DNA of 64,000 nucleotides, from positions 186,001 to 250,000 of the forward strand of contig CACELG010000001.1 in assembly GCA_902560315.1 (NCBI GenBank). The letters run 5' to 3'. Positions 49,545 through 58,604 of the stretch are shown one piece after another. The stretch comes from an uncultured SAR86 cluster bacterium. GTDB lineage: Bacteria > Pseudomonadota > Gammaproteobacteria > Magnimaribacterales > D2472. Numbering within the stretch: position 1 is the first letter of the stretch; each line of letters starts with the position of its first letter. The notes beneath the pieces were generated by a model. The model was not told the DNA's origin. It worked only from the letters and a program-made list of their open reading frames with translations, and ran no database searches. Both the position numbers and the translations under genes were made by a program.

Positions 49545-49592
49545 ATGTGTGATTGTTGTGATTGCTGCGAGTGTTCTTGCTGCTCTAAATAG
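49545..49592 (+). CDS. Candidate cysteine-rich micropeptide (15 aa, 8 Cys)
   Basis: ATG TGT GAT TGT TGT GAT TGC TGC GAG TGT TCT TGC TGC TCT AAA TAG = MCDCCDCCECSCCSK; 7 bp after the preceding small ORF. Confidence 0.4.
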   Translation: MCDCCDCCECSCCSK

Positions 49593-49624
49593 TAAAATTT
49601 AATAGCCTTAAATTTAAATAAGCT

Positions 49625-50563
49625 CTACCAAAGAGCAACTGGGTTAATGATCATTTGCACAGCTCCTTTAAGTTTTGGTTGGCCTAAGACAAATAAAAAT
49701 TCTGTAACGTTATCTTCAGCTAGTTTGCCTGTATTCATTGTTTCTAGAATATAAATACCATTCTCTTTAATCAGGGTAACGTGATCGTAGTAGACTAAAT
49801 CACCTTCAATTGGTGGAACTGCACCCAAGCCCCATGTATCAGCCCCAACAGCCATTGGACTTAATGATGCCAAATAAATAGCAGCATCATTTGTAATTCC
49901 AGGTATTGTGCTTCCCCACAACTCAGGAGAGCTTTTTAAGTATGCATCTGTCCAACCTGTATGAAAAAGAATGATATCCCCTTCTTGAAACTTAATATTT
50001 TGTTGTTTAGCTGCATTCTTAATATCTTCTCTTGTAATTCCTTGACCACCCTCCATTGAATCAATTCCATAATATTTCGCCATATTGATAACAATACCTC
50101 GACCTACAAGTGGAGGTACTTTCTCAATACCAAATTTTGTCAATCCAGTTATAAAAGAAAAGTCAGCACCTTTTTGACAGTTATAAAAGATATCATCGTC
50201 ACCTATATGTCCTAAGCCATCAAGCTGAGGACCTGTTCCAATCCACATCTGTAGGATATCGTCGTTATAGGTAATGTCATATCCAAAGTCTGTTGTTGTA
50301 TCTCTTCCAAAGTGTTGATTGGGTTGAACAACTTGAAGTTCTGTATACCTTGGTGGAAAAGCTGGCATACCTGGTTCGATAACAATACCAAGACCATGCG
50401 ACATTCCCTTTTTTACAAGCTTTATTGCTTTTAATGTATTTTCATTTGATATTAGATTTGCAGCACCAACCTCATCATCTTCGCCCCATTTAGAAATTTC
50501 GCACCCATCATCTGAGATTGCAAAAAAAGAAATAAATAAAATACAAAAAATTGAATTACGCAT
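49625..50563 (-). CDS. Cyclase-family (kynurenine-formamidase-like) protein with signal peptide
   Basis: GTGPQLDGLGHIG, GDIILFHTGW; PF04199-type. Confidence 0.82.
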   Translation of the reverse strand: MRNSIFCILFISFFAISDDGCEISKWGEDDEVGAANLISNENTLKAIKLVKKGMSHGLGIVIEPGMPAFPPRYTELQVVQPNQHFGRDTTTDFGYDITYNDDILQMWIGTGPQLDGLGHIGDDDIFYNCQKGADFSFITGLTKFGIEKVPPLVGRGIVINMAKYYGIDSMEGGQGITREDIKNAAKQQNIKFQEGDIILFHTGWTDAYLKSSPELWGSTIPGITNDAAIYLASLSPMAVGADTWGLGAVPPIEGDLVYYDHVTLIKENGIYILETMNTGKLAEDNVTEFLFVLGQPKLKGAVQMIINPVALW

Positions 50564-50648
50564 TTCGACCTCCTATAGCCCTCAACATTATTATAATCAC
50601 AATAATGAATATATTTAAGGTAACAAAAAAATATGATTTAATTGATTC

Positions 50649-51095
50649 ATGAATAATAAAATACCGCCGCCTATAGTTACTTTAGTTTTTGGATTAGCAA
50701 TCTATTTTTCTAGATCTATATTCCCTGATTTTAGCAATGCAATATTTAATATTATCAGCATGCTGCTGATAATATCGGGACCGTTTATTCTTATATCTGC
50801 AGTAAGATCATTTAAAGCTCACCAAACCACAATTAATCCAATTAATATTGATAAGGCAACCTCATTGGTTCAATCAGGAACTTTTAAATATTCAAGAAAC
50901 CCAATGTATTTAGGGATGGCAATAATTCTTCTTTCAATATCATTTAAATTCAATCTTATAGGAGGAATTTTTTTTACTTTGCTTTTTGCTATTTACATAA
51001 CAAGATTTCAGATTATTCCAGAAGAGGCTGTAATGGAAAAATTATTTGGTGAAGATTTTCAAAAATACAAGGGCAAAACAAGAATGTGGATTTAA
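50649..51095 (+). CDS. Isoprenylcysteine carboxylmethyltransferase-family membrane protein
   Basis: GTFKYSRNPMYLGMAII, IPEEAVMEKLFGEDFQKYK. Confidence 0.85.
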   Translation: MNNKIPPPIVTLVFGLAIYFSRSIFPDFSNAIFNIISMLLIISGPFILISAVRSFKAHQTTINPINIDKATSLVQSGTFKYSRNPMYLGMAIILLSISFKFNLIGGIFFTLLFAIYITRFQIIPEEAVMEKLFGEDFQKYKGKTRMWI

Positions 51096-51099
51096 TATT

Positions 51100-51270
51100 A
51101 TGTCGTATCAAGCCCATTTATTTGTTGCATTAACAATTGGATTTATTGGAACAATTTTTTGTATATCCTTATATCAAATGAATAAGGTCAAACAAGCACA
51201 AATATTTTTATTTTTAACTATAGGAATGATGGCTTTTTGGATGTTTGTAGCTACAGGATATTTGTTATAA
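51100..51270 (+). CDS. Small two-TM membrane protein, 56 aa, hypothetical
   Basis: MSYQAHLFVALTIGFIGTIFCISLYQMNKVKQAQIFLFLTIGMMAFWMFVATGYLL. Confidence 0.55.
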   Translation: MSYQAHLFVALTIGFIGTIFCISLYQMNKVKQAQIFLFLTIGMMAFWMFVATGYLL

Positions 51271-51276
51271 GTTTTT

Positions 51277-51642
51277 ATGAAAGAATATACTGGAAGCTGT
51301 CACTGTGGGGGAGTTAAATTTAAATTTAAATCTGATGAATTAGTTCAAATATGGAATTGTAATTGTTCAATTTGTGGCATGCTTAATTATCAACACCTTT
51401 TTGTAAAACATGATTTGTTTGAGCTAATCTCAGGAAAAGAATTAATTTCAGAATATAATTTTGAAAGCGGGTCGGCAAAACATTATTTTTGTAAAAAATG
51501 TGGAATTAAGTCTTTTTATCAACCCAGATCTCACCCCGAAATGTTTAGTATAAACCTAAGATGTGTTGAAGATCCTCCTGAGGTAATAGAGGTAATTCAT
51601 TTTGATGGGATAAATTTTGAAGAGAGCATTAAAAAAATATGA
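51277..51642 (+). CDS. GFA-family (glutathione-dependent formaldehyde-activating-like) protein
   Basis: GSCHCGGVKFKF, CNCSICGM, FCKKCGIKSFYQPRSHP. Confidence 0.85.
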   Translation: MKEYTGSCHCGGVKFKFKSDELVQIWNCNCSICGMLNYQHLFVKHDLFELISGKELISEYNFESGSAKHYFCKKCGIKSFYQPRSHPEMFSINLRCVEDPPEVIEVIHFDGINFEESIKKI

Positions 51643-51959
51643 ATGTTTATGTAATGCTGTTTACTGCAATATTTTTTGAGATTCTTGGAACAATGCTTTT
51701 GCCAGCATCACAAAACTTTACAAAAATTTTTCCTACAATTGTTTTATTAATTTCATATGCAATATCTTTTTATTTTTTGGCAATTGTTTCCCAAAAGTTA
51801 CCTTTATCAATTGTCTATGCCTCTTGGTCGGGAGTAGGAATATTTTCAATAGCAATATTAAGTTATATTTTTTATAAGCAAACTTTAAATTGGCAAATAA
51901 TTTTAGGACTTTTCTTTATAGTCATAGGCGTAACAATTGTGAACATATTTAAAACATGA
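51639..51959 (+). CDS. SMR-family multidrug efflux protein
   Basis: 106 aa, four TM, FEILGTMLLPAS, YASWSGVGI. Confidence 0.85.
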   Translation: MNVYVMLFTAIFFEILGTMLLPASQNFTKIFPTIVLLISYAISFYFLAIVSQKLPLSIVYASWSGVGIFSIAILSYIFYKQTLNWQIILGLFFIVIGVTIVNIFKT

Positions 51960-52819
51960 AAAATTTTGAGAATAAAGTTGCCCTAATTACTGGTGCTGCC
52001 TCTGGAATAGGAAGAGCACTTGCTATGGAGTTGGCTGATTTGGGTTGCAGCCTAGCACTGGTTGACTGGAATGCGGAATCACTTGAAGAAACAAAACAAC
52101 TTGCAAGAAAGAAAAATATCTCAGTATCCACACACGCATTTGATTTAAGAGATAGAGATAAAATAGAATCTTTGCCTATTGAAGTTTTAGAGGCTCACAA
52201 GCAAATAGATATGGTATTTAATAATGCTGGAGTCTCAGTGGTTGGAACTATTGATGAAGTTGACCAGGAAGATTGGGATTGGGGGCTAGACATTCTTTTA
52301 CACTCTGTTATCAAGATGACCACAACTTTTCTTCCCCATTTAGAAAAAAGACCTGAAGCAGCAATTGTTAATGTGTCATCAATTTTTGGCTTGTTTAGTG
52401 TCCCAAGACAATCAATTTATAACGTCGGTAAGTTTGGAGTGAAAGCCTTCACTGAATCTCTATCACTTGAATTAAAAGTATCAGATTCTCCAGTTGAGGC
52501 TTATTGTGTTTTTCCAGGACATATAGGGACAAACATATATCAGTCTTCAAGGTTTAAAAGCTTTCAGCCTGAAACCTTTTTTGGTCCAGCGCCCACAAAA
52601 GAAGAGGCAATAGTAGCTTTCAAAGACAATGCACCAACTAGCCCTGAAAAAGCTGCAAAAGTTATTCTAAAAAATATAAAAAAGAAGAAAAATAGAATAC
52701 TTATTGGTTTTGATGCCCATTTTTATGATATTACCAGCAGACTATTTCCGAACCATTTCTTAAAGATAATATGGATATTACCCGTTATTAGAAATCTTTT
52801 TAAATTTAAAAAAAATTAA
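51956..52819 (+). CDS. Short-chain dehydrogenase/reductase
   Basis: ALITGAASGIGRALA, NNAGVS, YNVGKFGVKAFTESL. Confidence 0.92.
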   Translation: MKNFENKVALITGAASGIGRALAMELADLGCSLALVDWNAESLEETKQLARKKNISVSTHAFDLRDRDKIESLPIEVLEAHKQIDMVFNNAGVSVVGTIDEVDQEDWDWGLDILLHSVIKMTTTFLPHLEKRPEAAIVNVSSIFGLFSVPRQSIYNVGKFGVKAFTESLSLELKVSDSPVEAYCVFPGHIGTNIYQSSRFKSFQPETFFGPAPTKEEAIVAFKDNAPTSPEKAAKVILKNIKKKKNRILIGFDAHFYDITSRLFPNHFLKIIWILPVIRNLFKFKKN

Positions 52820-52821
52820 AT

Positions 52822-53664
52822 ATGTTTTCAAGATTAGACCACTTAATAGTTGCTGTTAATGATTTAGAGGAAGCAGAGGCAAACTATACTAAAGTATTTG
52901 GAATGGAGTCTGTATGGAAAGGTGAACACAAAGCACTGGGAACTTCTAATGTAATATTCAATTTTAAAAATACATATTTTGAACTTTTGGCTGCCAAAGG
53001 AGAAGGCCTTGGCGCTGAACTAGTTAAAAATATGATAAAAGAAAAAGGAGAAGGGTTAATTGGAATAGTTTTTGGAACTAAAAATATTAATCAGTGCTCT
53101 AGCCAGTTAAAAGAGATAGGGTATTCAATTTCTGAAATATCTGATGGAGAGGGTATTGATGGCAAGACAAATCAAATTAGAAATTGGAAAAACCTATTTC
53201 TTCCGCCTGAATTAACACGAGGACTTTTTTCTTTCATTATTGAGCATACTAACGGAGAGCTCCCAGCAGCAGACAAATATTCAAAAGCTGTTTTGAATAA
53301 ATTAGACCATGTTGTTATTAACACAAATGATGCAGACGGTTTTATTAGCATTTACAAAGATGTTTTTAATATTCGGTTGGCGTTGGATAAGGTAATTGAA
53401 CATTGGGAAAGAAGAATACTATTTTTTAGATTAAACGAAACAACCATAGAGGTTATCGAAGAAAAAAATGAGAAAGACTCATTAGATACCTTATGGGGCT
53501 TAGCATGGGAAGTTGATTCAATTGAAGAGGCTCATAAAAGACTTTCTGATCAAGGCATCGATTTAACACCGATTAAAAAAGGTTTAAAAGAAAACACTTT
53601 AGTTACAACAATTAAATCTCATACACACAATGTCCCAACATTATTAATTGAGCACAAAAAGTGA
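52822..53664 (+). CDS. VOC/glyoxalase-like protein (two VOC-type repeats)
   Basis: RLDHLIVAVNDLEEAEANYTKVFGM and KLDHVVINTNDADGFISIYKDVFNI. Confidence 0.8.
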   Translation: MFSRLDHLIVAVNDLEEAEANYTKVFGMESVWKGEHKALGTSNVIFNFKNTYFELLAAKGEGLGAELVKNMIKEKGEGLIGIVFGTKNINQCSSQLKEIGYSISEISDGEGIDGKTNQIRNWKNLFLPPELTRGLFSFIIEHTNGELPAADKYSKAVLNKLDHVVINTNDADGFISIYKDVFNIRLALDKVIEHWERRILFFRLNETTIEVIEEKNEKDSLDTLWGLAWEVDSIEEAHKRLSDQGIDLTPIKKGLKENTLVTTIKSHTHNVPTLLIEHKK

Positions 53665-54575
53665 CATTATTTATAGGAGTCTTGTTAGCGTTTACAGCAA
53701 TATTGATAGGATCTCCTTTGTTGGCGTTACTGTTTGGGTCGGTCTTAGTTATAATTTTTAAATTTCCAAGCAACCATATAAATCAATCACTTGGGACTAA
53801 TTTCTTACAAATTGGAATTATTATTATTGGCCTTACAATGTCAGCATCCAATGCTTTAGAGGTTACTGCAAAATATTTCCCTTATATCTCAATTTTTGTA
53901 ATTACAATTTTTATAGTCGGAATATTTTTAGCCAATCTCCTTAAAGTTGATAAAAGAATGGGATTATTGATTGCTTCAGGAACAGCTATATGCGGCGCAA
54001 CCGCAATGGCAGCAATCGCATCACTAATAAAAGCGAAACCAAAAGACTTATTGGTTGCTTTTGGGATGGTGTTTATTTTTAATGCTATATCTATTGGAAT
54101 ATTTCCTGTTATTGGAAATAGTATAGGGATGACTAATGAGGCTTTTGGAGCATGGGTTGCAATGGCAATTCATGACACGAGCTCTGTTCTTGGTGCTGCA
54201 ATGGCCTATGGCGGAAGCACCATTGAAATTGCGACGACACTAAAGCTAGGAAGAACCATATGGTTGATACCACTGATATTATTAATTGGATTGCTTTATA
54301 AAGATAATAACAACTCAAAAATAAAATTCCCAATTTTTATTTTCATTTTTGTTATAGCTCTTTTGCTTGGATCTTATCTAAATCTAGCTCAAAACACATT
54401 GTCGCTATTAGAGTCAATAAGTAAGATATTTTTGATAGCTGCACTTTTCTGCATTGGAACACAAATCAACTATGAATCAATGAAAGGAATAGAAATCAAG
54501 ACCCTTTCAATAGCGCTTATTTTATGGATCTTTGCATCAGTAGTTGCATACCTCTTAATTGATTTATTAATATAA
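53661..54575 (+). CDS. YeiH/UPF0324-family putative sulfate exporter
   Basis: SGTAICGATAMAAIASLIKAK, AIHDTSSVLGAAMAYG. Confidence 0.85.
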   Translation: MTLFIGVLLAFTAILIGSPLLALLFGSVLVIIFKFPSNHINQSLGTNFLQIGIIIIGLTMSASNALEVTAKYFPYISIFVITIFIVGIFLANLLKVDKRMGLLIASGTAICGATAMAAIASLIKAKPKDLLVAFGMVFIFNAISIGIFPVIGNSIGMTNEAFGAWVAMAIHDTSSVLGAAMAYGGSTIEIATTLKLGRTIWLIPLILLIGLLYKDNNNSKIKFPIFIFIFVIALLLGSYLNLAQNTLSLLESISKIFLIAALFCIGTQINYESMKGIEIKTLSIALILWIFASVVAYLLIDLLI

Positions 54576-54598
54576 GATTATGAATGTGAGAATAAATA

Positions 54599-54991
54599 AT
54601 GTTTAGTCATGTAATGCTAGGAACAAACGATATAGAAGAATCTAGAAAGTTTTATGATGAGTTATTTGATGCGCTTGGAGCTCGCCCTGGGCGAATGTAT
54701 CCAAGTCGGACCGGAGAGAAAAGGTATTTCTATAACTTTAAAGATACTAGTTTTGCTATTTCAGAACCAATAGATGGCAATCCAGCAACAGTAGCAAACG
54801 GAGGAACAATTGGATTCAATGTAGAGAGCATTGAACAAGGAGATGCCTGGCATAAAGCTGGTATTGAAAATGGCGGAACTTCTATTGAAGAAGCGCCTGG
54901 TATCAGAGACTATGGTAAGTTTAAAATGTATTTAGCGTATTTAAGAGATCCAACTGGGCATAAACTATGCGCTCTCCTTGCTATAAAGTAA
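54599..54991 (+). CDS. VOC-family protein
   Basis: MFSHVMLGTNDIEESRKFYDELFDALG; LRDPTGHKLCAL. Confidence 0.88.
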   Translation: MFSHVMLGTNDIEESRKFYDELFDALGARPGRMYPSRTGEKRYFYNFKDTSFAISEPIDGNPATVANGGTIGFNVESIEQGDAWHKAGIENGGTSIEEAPGIRDYGKFKMYLAYLRDPTGHKLCALLAIK

Positions 54992-55924
54992 GTAAAGAAT
55001 CATAGGGCCAAACCTTTCCCCAAAAAAGTTTGTTCCATGATCATGGCCTTCAAAGACTTTGCTCTGAAACTCAATACCATTAATTTTAAATAATTCATTT
55101 ATTTCTGTTTGAGGATTTCCATAAAGAGAATCAAGTCCAACTGTTCCATGATCAAAGTAAATTCTCTTCTCATTAAGATTATTAATTTTGCTAGCTATAT
55201 ATTTTTTTATCGCTTTTGCAGTATCCTCATCTCCTGTTATAAATGGATCTTTGCTAAAAGGAAGAGATATATATTCACTTGGCTTTATTCCAACCCAGTG
55301 AGTTGATATACATCCAGCAAATCCAAAATATTCTGGATATTCTAAGACAGTATTTATTGCAGACAATCCCCCCATACTTGCACCAATAACACCTAAATTT
55401 GAGCTACTTAGCTTCACATCAAACCTTCCTTCTATGAAGGGAATAACTTCGTTTACTAGAAATTCTGGATAATTTAATGACTCTTTATCTATTAAAAAAG
55501 AATATGTACTTTTCTTAAAACCTTTATTAAAGAATCCTATTGCTTGTTTTGGAAAATATTCTGAGTACCGTCTTGTTTCATCAATAATTTTTCCTTTAAA
55601 TCTTTTAGCACTATGAATAGCAATTACTACAAGGTTCAATTCAATGCCTTGTTTTTTTAGTTCAAGAAAACTATTGTCTATATTCCAAGCTCCTCCATGC
55701 CATGAGTCTTCTTCTGAGAACAGCTCTTCACCATCATTTATAATAATAAATTTAGTTTCAGCATTAATTTTTTTGCTTGCAGGATAATATATTTGAATAA
55801 CTCTTTCATTATTGCCATTAGAAATATATGTCTTTTCAATAAAGCCTGTTGAAAGTTCTGCTTTTGCAAAACTAAAGAATAAGAACAAACAAAGTATTTT
55901 TCTTGAATAAAACATCTTAGACAT
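54965..55924 (-). CDS. Secreted esterase (Fes / esterase-D-like alpha/beta hydrolase)
   Basis: GVIGASMGGLSAINTVL nucleophile elbow, signal peptide; start proposed at MSKMFYS (55924) rather than 55969. Confidence 0.82.
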   Translation of the reverse strand: MSKMFYSRKILCLFLFFSFAKAELSTGFIEKTYISNGNNERVIQIYYPASKKINAETKFIIINDGEELFSEEDSWHGGAWNIDNSFLELKKQGIELNLVVIAIHSAKRFKGKIIDETRRYSEYFPKQAIGFFNKGFKKSTYSFLIDKESLNYPEFLVNEVIPFIEGRFDVKLSSSNLGVIGASMGGLSAINTVLEYPEYFGFAGCISTHWVGIKPSEYISLPFSKDPFITGDEDTAKAIKKYIASKINNLNEKRIYFDHGTVGLDSLYGNPQTEINELFKINGIEFQSKVFEGHDHGTNFFGERFGPMILYLLYSKESA

Positions 55925-55946
55925 GAGTTTACTGTAGAATAAATAT

Positions 55947-56396
55947 ATGAACAATAAAGCGACTGGCAAATGCCAGTGCGGGAAAATTTCTTACTCTTTG
56001 AAACAAGATAAAGTTATCTCAGGACACCATTGTCACTGCAAAGACTGCCAAAGAGCAACCGGCTCTGGCAAAGCAACAATATTATTCATCGCAAGGAAAC
56101 ATATTGATATAAAAGGCGATCTTAAATATTTTGAAAGTAAAGGTTCTTCTGGCTCAACTGTAAGGAGGGGCTTCTGTGATAATTGTGGTTCAGGGGTGTT
56201 AAGCTATGCAAAAGAAATACCACATATAGTTTATGTAAAGGCTGGGACTTTGGATGATTCAAGCTGGGTAACAATAGACTCAAATTTTTTTACAAAATCC
56301 GCGCATGATTGGAATAGACCAGATACTTCTATTAAATGCTTTGAAGGCAACCCAAGTATTATGGCTGGTATAAAGACTTTATTAAAATCTTTTTAG
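55947..56396 (+). CDS. GFA-family protein (second copy in window)
   Basis: GKCQCGKISYSL, HCHCKDCQRATGSGKATILF, FCDNCGSGVLSY. Confidence 0.9.
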   Translation: MNNKATGKCQCGKISYSLKQDKVISGHHCHCKDCQRATGSGKATILFIARKHIDIKGDLKYFESKGSSGSTVRRGFCDNCGSGVLSYAKEIPHIVYVKAGTLDDSSWVTIDSNFFTKSAHDWNRPDTSIKCFEGNPSIMAGIKTLLKSF

Positions 56397-56818
56397 TTAA
56401 TTAATAAGAATATTCCCAAATCAATCATTAAATAAAAACTAGCCAAAAAACCAATTGCCCAAAAAATACTTCTTGGACTTGGGTTCTTATTGGTAGCAAT
56501 TTTGTAATACAAAATCATATGAATAATCCTACTAATAGCATATGTCCATATGATGATTGAAAGCTTAAAAGCACCATAGCCTGATAGCATTGCAATAATT
56601 GCCATACCAAGGACAGGAATTATGTTTTCTAAAGAATTTTGGAAAGTTCTATGAGCCCTAAAAACTATCGATGATTGTCCAAGTTCTGATTTAATCACCC
56701 CAGGACTATATCCACCACTTTGCCTTCGATGAACCCTAACAGCAACCATAGCCTGAACAATAATGGTGGCTAATATTAACCATATACCCAACAGTGATGA
56801 ATTATAAACATCAAACAT
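56393..56818 (-). CDS. MAPEG-family membrane protein
   Basis: RAHRTFQNSLENIIPVLGMAIIAMLSGYG, ISRIIHMILYY. Confidence 0.85.
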   Translation of the reverse strand: MFDVYNSSLLGIWLILATIIVQAMVAVRVHRRQSGGYSPGVIKSELGQSSIVFRAHRTFQNSLENIIPVLGMAIIAMLSGYGAFKLSIIIWTYAISRIIHMILYYKIATNKNPSPRSIFWAIGFLASFYLMIDLGIFLLIN

Positions 56819-56886
56819 ATTTGATCCCCCAAAATTTGATTAGTATGCCTAATTATAGACATAATACATTCTTTCAAAGACATGTG

Positions 56887-57252
56887 ATGAATGATATTTA
56901 TAAAATTTTGACGGAAGATGAATGGAACCAAGCCTCTAAGATTGGTTATGTCGAAACAGCTCTAGATAAAGAAGATGGATTTATTCATTTTTCAACATCT
57001 AAGCAACTTCCTTTAACGCTTAAACTATATTTTAAGGATTCTAAAAAATTAATTCTATTACAAGTCGACGAAGAAAAAATACAAGATAAAATAATATATG
57101 AGGAATCTAATTCAAATGACAGGGTAGGTAAATTTCCTCATCTATATGACAAATTTAATATAAATGCTGTTTTAAATAAATGGAACATAACAAGAGAGGC
57201 ATTTAGTTTACCAAAAGAGGTTTTAATAGAAGCTGAGAAGAATTTTAATTAG
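56887..57252 (+). CDS. DUF952-family protein
   Basis: MNDIYKILTEDEWNQASKIGYVETALDKEDGFIHFSTSKQL; FPHLYDKFN; internal ATG favoured. Confidence 0.85.
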   Translation: MNDIYKILTEDEWNQASKIGYVETALDKEDGFIHFSTSKQLPLTLKLYFKDSKKLILLQVDEEKIQDKIIYEESNSNDRVGKFPHLYDKFNINAVLNKWNITREAFSLPKEVLIEAEKNFN

Positions 57253-57267
57253 AATATAACTTAAACT

Positions 57268-58101
57268 ATGACAGACTTATCAATCACAGAAATATACGCA
57301 ATAGGCGCCCCAATAGTATTGGCGATGATTCTCTTTGAGGCTTTATTTTCTAGTGCTTATAACAAAAATCTTTACAAAAAAGATGATACTCTTTGCACAG
57401 TAGGGCTGCTAACAGGAAATGTTCTAATGGTCTTTGCTTTAAAGGGAGCAACCCTGGCGCTGCATTTTTATCTTTTCCAATTTAAGTTGATTAATCTATC
57501 TGAACTAATGCCAATTTGGGCATTATGGATAGCAACATTTGTAATGATAGATCTTGTTTTTTATATCTATCATCGCATTTCTCATAGAGTTAATTTTTTA
57601 TGGGCTATTCATATGAGCCATCACTCAAGCGAGGAAATGAATTTTGCTGTGTCATTTAGACAAGCCTGGTTCGGGCCTGTTTCTAAAATTCCATTTTTTA
57701 TGATGATGCCTCTTATAGGCTTTGATCCAACAATAATTGCAGTCGCAGGAGTAATAAGTACTCTATGGGGAATAGTTGGGCATACTCAAATTGTTGGAAA
57801 ACTTGGCCCTTTAGAGTGGATTTTCAACACTCCATCTCATCACAGAGTTCATCATGGATCAAATAGCCAGTATATAGATAAGAATTATGGAAACTTACTA
57901 ATTATATGGGACAGAATGTTTGGAACTTTTGAGCCAGAAATAGAGCCAGTAAAATATGGCTTGGTCAACAATGTAAACACCTATAATCCTACAAAAATAA
58001 CTTTTATGGGATGGCAGAATATATATAGAAATATTAGAAATGCATCCAACATAAATGAGGTATTATATTTCTTGTTTGGACCACCAAAAACAAAGAATTA
58101 A
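57268..58101 (+). CDS. Sterol desaturase / fatty acid hydroxylase superfamily protein
   Basis: HRISHRVNFLWAIHMSHHSSEEMNF, NTPSHHRVHHGSN histidine boxes. Confidence 0.92.
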   Translation: MTDLSITEIYAIGAPIVLAMILFEALFSSAYNKNLYKKDDTLCTVGLLTGNVLMVFALKGATLALHFYLFQFKLINLSELMPIWALWIATFVMIDLVFYIYHRISHRVNFLWAIHMSHHSSEEMNFAVSFRQAWFGPVSKIPFFMMMPLIGFDPTIIAVAGVISTLWGIVGHTQIVGKLGPLEWIFNTPSHHRVHHGSNSQYIDKNYGNLLIIWDRMFGTFEPEIEPVKYGLVNNVNTYNPTKITFMGWQNIYRNIRNASNINEVLYFLFGPPKTKN

Positions 58102-58103
58102 TT

Positions 58104-58559
58104 ATGAAAAAAGCTTTATTTATATTATTTTTATCTCCCTTAGTTATGTCTTTTGAGAGTGTCGACAAAAGCTGTGATGATATTGAGTTATTTTTTCTAA
58201 GTCCAATAGATGGTTATCAATCAAGCAATAAAGAGTTTAAAGTCGAGTTTGGAAGTAAAAATATTATTATCAGTCCAGCAGGAATAGAGGTAGAAAATAT
58301 CAAAGATTGTCATATCAGCGGCCATCACCATTTAATAATTAATGATTCATATGATGTCGATGATAATAAAAATATACCAATTCCATTTGAAAGAAACGTT
58401 TTGCATTTTGGTGGAGGGCAGACAGAGGCAGTTCTTTCTCTACCTTCTGGCAAATATAGCCTTCAGCTTGTCATTGGAGACTATGAACACATGCCAATAA
58501 TGCCTTTAGGAGATAATCCAATTGTTTCAGATAAAATAAATATAGAGATTTTGCCTTAA
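58104..58559 (+). CDS. DUF4399-family secreted protein
   Basis: Signal peptide; HISGHHHLIIN, HFGGGQTEAVLSLPSGKYSLQLVIGD. Confidence 0.8.
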   Translation: MKKALFILFLSPLVMSFESVDKSCDDIELFFLSPIDGYQSSNKEFKVEFGSKNIIISPAGIEVENIKDCHISGHHHLIINDSYDVDDNKNIPIPFERNVLHFGGGQTEAVLSLPSGKYSLQLVIGDYEHMPIMPLGDNPIVSDKINIEILP

Positions 58560-58604
58560 AGCAAGCATAGCTTTTTCTTATTGCACATTTCTAATACAAT
58601 AATT

